DNA from: Blattamonas nauphoetae
Lineage: Eukaryota; Preaxostyla; Oxymonadida
Direction of reading: 5' to 3'
DNA length: 64,000 nt
Assembly (NCBI GenBank): GCA_033064195.1
Contig: JARBJD010000150.1
Span: forward strand, 109,101 to 173,100
Shown: positions 57,421-64,000 of the stretch, in pieces
Layout of the letters: every line of letters starts with the position of its first letter
Numbering within the stretch: the stretch's first letter is position 1
Notes under the pieces: generated by a model
The model's input: the letters and a program-made list of their open reading frames with translations, nothing else
The model's database searches: none
Told to the model about the DNA's origin: nothing
Position numbers and translations under genes: made by a program

Positions 57421-57485
57421 GTGCCTTCAACAAGTGAGATATCCCTGGTGACGTGTAAGGAAACAATGGGTGGCAGATCCAATCA
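57421..57485 (+). repeat. Left inverted terminal repeat of the DIRS element
   Basis: From GTGCCTTCAACAAGTGAGAT to the first bases of the gag start. The complement at 62123-62188 differs by one extra C. The 30 bases outside it (57391-57420) are specific to the left end. Confidence 0.93.
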
Positions 57486-58671
57486 TGACTCAGCCTAGTC
57501 AACAGTCAGTGTTAATCCAATCCGATGCACTATCTTCGATAAATGTTAGTGCTGATCTCATCACAGAGATTACGAAACAAGTAATCAATTCCATTCCTCA
57601 ATACATATCGCAAGCAACAACTCAGTCAATTGCACGACCGATCGAGACTAAAATTGGAAACACGGCAGAACAAGCTCTAGATCCCCTTTCACCGATACAC
57701 TCACAAGAAAAGATCCTCAAGAGGAAACGTACTTCTCCCACTAGAACAGATCGAAGGCACCGAAATCGACCATCTAAAAATCGAAGTATAGCTGTGCATC
57801 GTCGGAATAGACGACAACAATCCAAATACGATTACACTGACAGTAGTTTCGAAGAATCCTCAGAGTCATATCAGTCGTCAACAATGATATCAGACACTTC
57901 TTCGACAGATGATGACTTGATGCGTCTAAAGGAGATTCTTCGCCACCGAAAGTCGAAATCGCACAGGACTACAAAAGGAAGAAGAGTTCCCATCGAAATT
58001 TGAGCACATCGACACGATCATCATGCAGCGATCGGCGACACAGACGAAGTGGAATCTCCAGCCGACAAAGACAGGAAATGCTAAAGAAACAACTTTTCAA
58101 AGATATGAAGAAGCAAGAACCATCTTTTACTAAGAATTGGCTGCAAACAACATTGCCAAATCAGCAACGTGATTTGACAAATTCACATACGTCTCAGATC
58201 AAGAATTTGTTGGGAATTCCCACAGAAATAGCTGCAAACCGTGCGATAATCACAGAGGCGCAGAGAATACAAGATCAGGCCTTGATGACAGCAACACATT
58301 CAACCTTTTCGTCGATCGGACACATGGCCCAAGTTTATGATATGGTCACACATGGAGAGCCGCCAAAACACATCCTGCCAATTATCACGAAGGGTATCTT
58401 GGATGCTGCGGACTCTGCAGCCTGCAGCCATCTTGGCCGATACGTTACCCCGGTCAATGCGGGACAGGTCGCTTTCACTTTGGGGCTCACTCAACCAGCG
58501 ACAGCCCCCAATGATCTGCTTCTACCTCCCAATCAATCTCCAGGGTTCACTCAGTCCAATAATCCACAACAACAGTTTAGTCAAAATTCTTTCTCTCAAC
58601 AAGGGGGGTCAGTCCGCCTCCCGACTCAACCCAAGGGACAACGCAACAGATTCTACCCCAAACGACATTAA
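57485..58671 (+). CDS. DIRS gag-like protein, in two frames
   Basis: The ATG at 57485 (MTQPSQQSVLIQSDALSSIN) opens a 172-codon frame ending at 58003. The protein continues in the neighbouring frame from within 57961-58000 (RKKSSHRNLSTSTRSS) to 58671. The first part is basic and disordered (RKRTSPTRTDRRHRNRP). The second is helical (NWLQTTLPNQQRDLT, GIPTEIAANRAIITEAQRIQ) and ends in a Gln/Asn-rich stretch. DIRS gag proteins have no fixed motif; the assignment rests on position and composition. A -1 frameshift, an intron or a mutation could explain the frame change. Confidence 0.65.
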
Positions 58672-60643
58672 CACAACCATCCAGTCGACCAGTTCCGGAG
58701 AGGCTGAGGGATGCCTTGGCGAGATGGGAGGAGATAGGCGGGAAGGAGAGGGTGTTAGCAGGGGCAATGTGGGAGTGGATCAGTCCAGAGTCCCCGCAGA
58801 AGTTGCAAGAACTCCCGTGGTCTCCTCCATTCAAGGGCAATGTGGAGGAGACGGCGGCTTTTCATTCACTCTTGTTGGAAGAGATCCAGACGGGTGTGGT
58901 TGTTCCTGTCCCACAAACGGAAGTCACCCTCTCTCTTCATACCTTCCTTGTCCCAAAAACGGGGGGGAGATGGCGGAAGATCTTGAACGCGACGGCACTC
59001 AACAAGGAACTGAAGGTCGAGCATTTCAAAATGGAAGATGTAAAAACAGCGACCTCTTTCATCAATGGAGGAGAATGGATGACGAGTATAGACCTGAAGA
59101 ATGCATATCAACATGTCTTGGTGCCTCCACAACTCAGGAAGTATCTCTGCTTCGAGTTCGAGAAGCAGTTTTATCAATCCGTGGGAATGCCGTTCGGGTT
59201 GTCGACTGCTCCGCGAACGTTTACGAAGATTATGCGTTGTGCTGTGAAACATCTCCGCCACATTCTCCAGATTCCGATAATCTTCTATCTAGACGACATT
59301 CTCCTCATCTCGCAAACGATGGAGTCGGCAAGGGTCAATACAGAAAGAGCGATGGAAACCCTGACAAACTTGGGTTTTCAGATTGCCGTCAGCAAGTGTC
59401 AGACAGTCCCATCCCAATCAATCGAATTCTTGGGATGGTCGATCGACGCGGTTACACAATCGATCTCAATCACCTCGTCTCGACGCTCCAAACTCCTCCA
59501 TCAATTGCGGATGACCAAGGCAATCATCCTACATCGAGAATCAATCAGAGTGAGGGACTTGGCAGCTCTGATCGGTCGTCTCAACTTCCTTCGAACGGTC
59601 ATTCCAGCTGCGAGCCTCAACCTGCAGAAATTAAACCAATGGAAAGACATGGGTGCCAGGCAGGGTGGATGGGAAGCGAAGGTCCAGCTCAACCGTCTCC
59701 ACCTGGGAGAGATCACCTTCTGGGCTTCAGCGATAGAACGGAACACTCCTCACTCCTTCCGTCAAGTCACACCCACAGCATCTCTCACCACAGATGCGAG
59801 CCCATGGGGCTGGGGATGTGTGCTCACGATTGGGGAGGAGACAACTCTCTTCCATGGAGTCTGGACCGAACAGCAGAAGGTTCAGACGTCCAATTGGAAA
59901 GAAACGGCAGCGATTCGTTTCTCCCTAATCAAAGCGACCATGCTCCTCAAGCAGAAGGATGTGCGGGCAATCACAGTTCACAGCGACAATACGACGGCCG
60001 TTCAAAATGTGAAGAAGCAGAGAGCCACCTCATCCCTTGTTCAGATCACGAATCAAACTCTTCAAACAATCAGATCGAGTGGGATGATTCTGGCCGACAT
60101 CCAACACATTGCGGGAGTGAAGAATACAGTAGCGGATGCTCTGTCAAGGCTCCACCCTCTTGCGGAGTTCATGCTGACCCCTCTAGCGCTTCAGGTATTG
60201 AAAGATCGATGGTCTTACGTTCCTCTGATCGATCTCTTCGCCACAGATCAGAACAGACAATGTCACAAATACTTCTCGCTGAGACCGGAAGAGCACTCAG
60301 CTGGCGTGAATGCCCTCGTCGTCAACTGGACAGGGATGATACAACCTCTCTGTCATCCTCCGATTCTCCTCATTCCACGAGTTCTGAAGAAGCTGAGGGA
60401 GGAACCAGTGAAGAAGGGAGTCCTCATCACTCCGGACTGGAGCAATCAAACTTGGTCTCCCCTCCTATCTCTGGTGGAGTTGGACAGCATCGTTCTCGGA
60501 CCATACTCCACGATGACAGTGAATACGGATCAGACATCGGAAGCGAGCCTCCCCCCAGGGAATGTACGAGCATCTCTGGTGGGGGAGAGAACCTGGAGGG
60601 GAGAGACTTCTTCAGAAGTCTGTGTGATGAGGGAAGAATCCCA
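58337..60643 (+). other. Long overprinted open frame across the reverse transcriptase
   Basis: The frame used by the recombinase is open for about 770 codons upstream of its ATG, overlapping all of the reverse transcriptase gene. It spells a Ser/Gly/Glu-rich, probably disordered sequence (SSGEAEGCLGEMGGDRREGE). It could extend the recombinase N-terminally or be a composition effect. Confidence 0.4.
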
Positions 60644-60647
60644 ATGA
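58716..60647 (+). CDS. DIRS reverse transcriptase / RNase H, 643 aa
   Basis: Copies element RNA into DNA. Reverse transcriptase motifs: HTFLVPKTGGRWRKILNATA, SIDLKNAYQHV, GMPFGLSTAPRTF and the catalytic FYLDDILLIS, then EFLGW. RNase H motifs: TTDASPWGWG, a WKETAAIRF glutamate, VHSDNTTAV and VADALSRLH. A ~130-residue region follows (PLIDLFATDQNRQCHKYFS, LVVNWTGMI), as is usual after RNase H in DIRS elements; I see no DNA-methyltransferase motif, unlike classic DIRS-1. The start at 58716 is 45 bp beyond the gag stop. The stop (60645-60647) overlaps the next start in ATGA. Confidence 0.92.
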   Translation: MARWEEIGGKERVLAGAMWEWISPESPQKLQELPWSPPFKGNVEETAAFHSLLLEEIQTGVVVPVPQTEVTLSLHTFLVPKTGGRWRKILNATALNKELKVEHFKMEDVKTATSFINGGEWMTSIDLKNAYQHVLVPPQLRKYLCFEFEKQFYQSVGMPFGLSTAPRTFTKIMRCAVKHLRHILQIPIIFYLDDILLISQTMESARVNTERAMETLTNLGFQIAVSKCQTVPSQSIEFLGWSIDAVTQSISITSSRRSKLLHQLRMTKAIILHRESIRVRDLAALIGRLNFLRTVIPAASLNLQKLNQWKDMGARQGGWEAKVQLNRLHLGEITFWASAIERNTPHSFRQVTPTASLTTDASPWGWGCVLTIGEETTLFHGVWTEQQKVQTSNWKETAAIRFSLIKATMLLKQKDVRAITVHSDNTTAVQNVKKQRATSSLVQITNQTLQTIRSSGMILADIQHIAGVKNTVADALSRLHPLAEFMLTPLALQVLKDRWSYVPLIDLFATDQNRQCHKYFSLRPEEHSAGVNALVVNWTGMIQPLCHPPILLIPRVLKKLREEPVKKGVLITPDWSNQTWSPLLSLVELDSIVLGPYSTMTVNTDQTSEASLPPGNVRASLVGERTWRGETSSEVCVMREESQ

Positions 60648-61666
60648 ATGTCCGAAATGTGGAAGAAGACGCATACAAACACAAGGGCCCTTGGATGCGG
60701 GCTTGGAAGTTATTCAAACAATATTGCGAGAAGTTCAATCATTCTGTTTCCTTCATTGTTGCCAAGTCAACAAACATTGAACAACTTCTTTGCAGTTTCG
60801 TCGCAGATCTTGCCGAGCGGTTCCCACCTCCGAACCAACTCCCTCACATAGCAGTTCCGAAAGTCGTCAGATCATTAGGCCTCTTCCACCCAACACTGCA
60901 CAACGACAGGTCACACCTGAATTCTTTCAGACAGGTTCTTGCAAAGAGTCACCCAAAGAACAAGTCAAAACGTCACTACACCGTAATGTGGAATATTGAT
61001 CTGCTCCTGAACTGGGCACAGAAAACAAATGAATTAGCCAGCGAAGATCCAGAGGTCCAGCAGATGAGAGCGTTGTCTCTCCTCCTTGCAACGACGTGCT
61101 GTCGCCGTGCAGAGATTGTCAACCTTCGATGGAGGGACGTTGACTTCCATGAATCATCGGACTTCATTCCAACGTCATTTGCGACGGTGACAATCAGGGC
61201 AAAACAGAATCAATTGCAGGACGACATCAGATTTGTTCGAGACGAAGGGGATGAATCATTCTCAGCCTTTCGAGCATTGATCGCACATAAGAGAAACATT
61301 GAGCGAGTCATTGCAGAGTCGGTTGACACAGACATTGCGAATTGCAAGATATGGTATGATTTCAGGAAAGGCGTTCCACTGAAGATGCCGGCCATTGCGT
61401 CCATTCTAAAAAGTGTGCTGAAAGAGATCGGTGTCCCTGGTTCTTACGGACCATACACGGTCAAGCATGCAGCGGTGAGCCACCTCAGGCGTGTGGCCAA
61501 GGTTCCGCTGGAAGTAGTCAATAGCCATGTGGGTTGGTCTCTCACTTCGACAATTGCAGACGTCTACTACTCTGCTCCAATCCTGATTGGAACTGGAGTA
61601 CCCACACTCGCAGAGAGTTGGTGGCTGCCCTTACGGGTTCACGGCCTTCCAACTGTATCGAACTAG
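60644..61666 (+). CDS. DIRS tyrosine recombinase, 340 aa
   Basis: Catalyses integration of the circular element DNA. From MNVRNVEEDAYKHKGPWMRA there is a helical core-binding domain, then the catalytic domain. Arg lies in CCRRAEIVNLRWRDVD, the HxxR box in VKHAAVSHLRR, the second His in VNSHVGWS and the Tyr nucleophile in ADVYYS, so the R-H-R-H-Y set is complete. The ATG overlaps the reverse transcriptase stop (ATGA), suggesting coupled re-initiation; its frame is also open far upstream. The internal complementary region starts 86 bp after the stop. Confidence 0.92.
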   Translation: MNVRNVEEDAYKHKGPWMRAWKLFKQYCEKFNHSVSFIVAKSTNIEQLLCSFVADLAERFPPPNQLPHIAVPKVVRSLGLFHPTLHNDRSHLNSFRQVLAKSHPKNKSKRHYTVMWNIDLLLNWAQKTNELASEDPEVQQMRALSLLLATTCCRRAEIVNLRWRDVDFHESSDFIPTSFATVTIRAKQNQLQDDIRFVRDEGDESFSAFRALIAHKRNIERVIAESVDTDIANCKIWYDFRKGVPLKMPAIASILKSVLKEIGVPGSYGPYTVKHAAVSHLRRVAKVPLEVVNSHVGWSLTSTIADVYYSAPILIGTGVPTLAESWWLPLRVHGLPTVSN

Positions 61667-61752
61667 CTGTACAGGAGAAAGAATCAAGACATCCTTCTCT
61701 TCTTTTTCATTTTCAATGATTCTTCTCCCTTCTTTTAGGTCCCTTTCAACTC

Positions 61753-61830
61753 CTCACTTGTTGAAGGCACAGGTTTGGTAGAGGATTGAGTGAAAGGAAA
61801 TCCTTCTACAACAAACCAGTGCCCTTCAAC
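61753..61830 (+). repeat. Internal complementary region of the DIRS element
   Basis: 61753-61803 is the reverse complement of the left end, and 61804-61830 of the right end, joined at TCCTTC (61801-61806), the complement of the GAAGGA core. It thus carries the sequence expected at the junction of the circular element, as in the DIRS replication model. Confidence 0.93.
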
Positions 61831-62122
61831 TAAGAACGCAGCCACACAACTGGGGCTCTGTCTGGGGGACTCTTGTTTTTATGTCGCGGAGCGACTCTGA
61901 ATATACCTTTGGTTCTTTTACACTTCATTAGTCACTTTTGACCTCTCGTTTGTCCAGTTTTGTTCCTCGTGGAGGATTTCTGGACGAGAGACATCGTTCT
62001 CTCTTTTTGCCCTTCAACTGCCCCCACTTGGGCAAACCAACATCGTGACTCTTCAGTCCCTTGTTGTCAATCTTTTTGGGAACAGATAAAGTTGTTTTTG
62101 ATTTATTCTGTTTGGTTTTTCC
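61831..62122. other. 3' non-coding part of the DIRS element
   Basis: No ORF or repeat stands out between the internal complementary region and the right terminal repeat, apart from the short palindrome GTCGCGGAGCGAC (around 61883). Confidence 0.5.
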
Positions 62123-62188
62123 TGATTGGATCTGCCACCCATTGTTTCCTTACACGTCACCAGGGATATCTCACTTGTTGAAGGGCAC
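62123..62188 (-). repeat. Right inverted terminal repeat of the DIRS element
   Basis: Complement of 57421-57485 with one inserted base. The outer 12 bases (62189-62200, GGTTTGTTGTA) are specific to the right end and match the internal complementary region. Confidence 0.93.
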
Positions 62189-62200
62189 TGGTTTGTTGTA

Positions 62201-64000
62201 GAAGGAACAGAAGAAGCGAGGAAAGAGGAAGGAACAGAAGAAGCGAGGAAAGAGGAAGGAACAGAAGAACCGAGCAAAGCGGAAAGAACAGAAGACGTGA
62301 ACAAAGAGGAAGGAACAGAAGAAGCGAGGAAAGAGGAAGGAACAGAAGAAGGGAGGAAAGAGGAAGGAACAGAAGAAGGGAGGAAAGAGGAAGGAACAGA
62401 AGAAGCGAGCAAGGCGGATGGAACAGAAGAAGGGAGGAAAGAGGAAGGAACAGAAGAAGCGAGCAAAGAGGAAGGAACAGAAGAAGGGAGGAAAGAGGAA
62501 GGAACAGAAGAAGCGAGGAAAGAGGAAGGAACAGAAGAAGGGAGGAAAGAGGAAGGAGCAGAAGAAGCGAGGAAAGAGGAAGGAACAGAAGAAGCAAGGA
62601 AAGAGGAAGGAACAGAAGAAGCGAGGAAAGAGGAAGGAACAGAAGAAGCGAGGAAAGAGGAAGGAACAGAAGAAGCAAGCAAAGAGGAAGGAACAGAAGA
62701 AGCGAGGAAAGAGGAAGGAACAGAAGAAGGGAGGAAAGAGGAAGGAACAGAAGAACCGAGCAAAGCGGAAAGAACAGAAGACGTGAACAAAGAGGAAGGA
62801 ACAGAAGAAGGAGGAAAGAGGAAGGAACAGAAGAAGGGAGGAAAGAGGAAGGAACAGAAGAAGCGAGCAAGGAGGATGGAACAGAAGAAAGGAGGAAAGA
62901 GGAAGGAACAGAAGAAGCAAGCAAAGAGGAAGGAACAGAAGAAGCGAGGAAAGAGGAAGGAACAGAAGAAGCGAGGAAAGAGGAAGGAACAGAAGAAGCG
63001 AGGAAAGAGGAAGGAACAGAAGAAGCGAGCAAGGCGGATGGAACAGAAGAAGGAGGAAAGAGGAAGGAACAGAAGAAGGGAGGAAAGAGGAAGGAACAGA
63101 AGAAGGAGGAAAGAGGAAGGAACAGAAGAACCGAGGAAGGAGGAAGGAACAGAAGAAGCGAGGAAAGAGGAAGGAACAGAAGAAGCGAGGAAAGAGGAAG
63201 GAACAGAAGAAGGAGGAAAGAGGAAGGAACAGAAGAAGGAGGAAAGAGGAAGGAACAGAAGAAAGGAGCGGAACAAAGAGGAAGGAACAGAAGAGGAGGG
63301 AGGAAAGGAAGGAACAGAAGAAGGAGGAAAGAGGAAGGAACAGAAGAAGCGAGGAAAGAGGAAGGAACAGAAGAAGCGATGAAAGAGGAAGGAACAGAAG
63401 AAGGAGGAAAGAGGAAGGAGCAGAAGAAGCGAGGAAAGAGGAAGGAACAGAAGAAGCGAGGAAAGAGGAAGGAACAGAAGAAGGGAGGAAAGAGGAAGGA
63501 ACAAGAAGCGAGGAAAGAGGAAGGAACAGAAGAAGGAGGAAAGAGGAAGGAAACAGAAGAAGGGAGGAAAGAGGAAGGAACAGATGAAGCAAGCAAAGAG
63601 GAAGGAACAGAAGAAGGAGGAAAGAGGAAGGAACAGAAGAAGGAGGAAAGAGGAAGGAACAGAAGAACTGAGCAAAGCGGAAAGAAACAGGAAGACGTGA
63701 ACAAAGAGGAAGGAACAGAAGAAGGAGGAAAGAGGAAGGAACAGAAGAAGGAGGAAAGAGGAAGGAACAGAAGAAGGGAGGAAAGAGGAAGGAATAGAAG
63801 AAGGAGGAAGGCGGAAGGAACAGAAGACGGGAGGACAGAGGAAGGAACAGAAGAAGGGAGCAAAGAGGAAGGAAAACAGAAGAAGGGAGGAAAGAGGGGA
63901 AGGAAAAGGAAAGAAGAAGGAGGGAAAGAGGGAAGGAACAGAAGAAGGGAGGAAAGAGGAAGGAACAGAAGAAGGGAGGAAAGAGGAAGGAACAGAAGAA
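62201..64000. repeat. 27-bp purine-only minisatellite, runs off the window
   Basis: About 65 units of the GAAGGAACAGAAGAAG/GAGGAAAGAG type with variants of 24-28 bp. The plus strand has almost no pyrimidines apart from single C residues. Frames on both strands stay open for hundreds of codons (GTEEARKEE on plus, SSVPSSFLA on minus) purely because of the repeat; these are not proteins. Unit irregularity increases to the right. Confidence 0.95.

Larger units (their letters stand above)
57385..62206 (+). mobile_element. Complete DIRS-type tyrosine-recombinase retrotransposon
   Basis: Bounded by the 6-bp core GAAGGA at both ends (57385-57390 and 62201-62206). It has inverted terminal repeats at 57421-57485 and 62123-62188 and an internal complementary region at 61753-61830. 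Gene order is gag, reverse transcriptase/RNase H, tyrosine recombinase. There is no LTR, integrase or longer target duplication, as expected for elements that integrate as circles by recombination. The host sequence on both sides is the 27-bp minisatellite. The gag frame change apart, the coding parts look intact, so the insertion may be recent. Confidence 0.92.

Noticed and set aside
58716-60647. DNA methyltransferase domain after RNase H, as in classic DIRS-1
   Set aside because: The region after RNase H is only ~130 residues and shows the LFATDQN block common to DIRS elements, with no methyltransferase motif.
62053-63863. Open frames of 400-570 codons on both strands
   Set aside because: They consist only of the 27-bp purine minisatellite translated (GTEEARKEE or SSVPSSFLA repeats). 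Openness follows from the lack of stops in the unit.

Overview
The window looks like nuclear DNA of a metamonad protist, most likely an oxymonad close to Blattamonas. Reasons: spliceosomal introns, many only 31-53 bp long; receptor-like beta-helix proteins with a single membrane helix; kinase genes ending in a SPRY-like domain; and an ARM-like hypothetical family that I associate from memory with oxymonads. That genus-level placement comes from memory and was not searched. The stop codons of four paralogous genes alternate between TGA and TAA at the same site, which argues for the standard genetic code.

Layout. 1-5.1 kb: a large unrecognised protein, cut by the window edge. 5.7-6.7 kb: an aldo-keto reductase with four exons and all four catalytic residues. 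6.9-18.4 kb: one SPRY-like gene fragment, one kinase-SPRY gene and degenerate receptor-like sequence. 17.7-26.0 kb (copy A, mostly minus strand) and 33.6-42.4 kb (copy B, mostly plus strand) form a large inverted duplication. Each copy holds an ARM-like gene, a decayed multi-domain gene, a kinase-SPRY gene and a downstream hypothetical. Between them lie a 1504-aa Crinkler/RHS-like P-loop NTPase gene (26.6-31.2 kb) and a 632-aa helical-repeat gene (31.5-33.5 kb). 42.5-45.4 kb: a broken membrane-protein gene.

The right third is dominated by mobile DNA. It holds a MULE transposase fragment, an 841-bp foldback element with a TA target duplication, and a decayed Maverick/Polinton-like segment whose three ORFs share a motif just upstream of their start codons. 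These are followed by a frameshifted DDE-type transposase, a 32-bp tandem array, a receptor pseudogene, and a complete DIRS-type tyrosine-recombinase retrotransposon (57385-62206) sitting inside a 27-bp purine-only minisatellite. Three further elements are delimited by target-site duplications: 652 bp in copy A, 2182 bp in copy B, and 411 bp at the start of the NTPase gene.

How it fits together: the window reads as a duplication-rich, transposon-rich chromosome arm. The inverted copies serve as each other's empty-site controls, so several insertions can be defined to the base. The main functional themes are signalling (kinase-SPRY proteins, receptor relics), a possible effector-like NTPase, and selfish elements with unusual coding arrangements.
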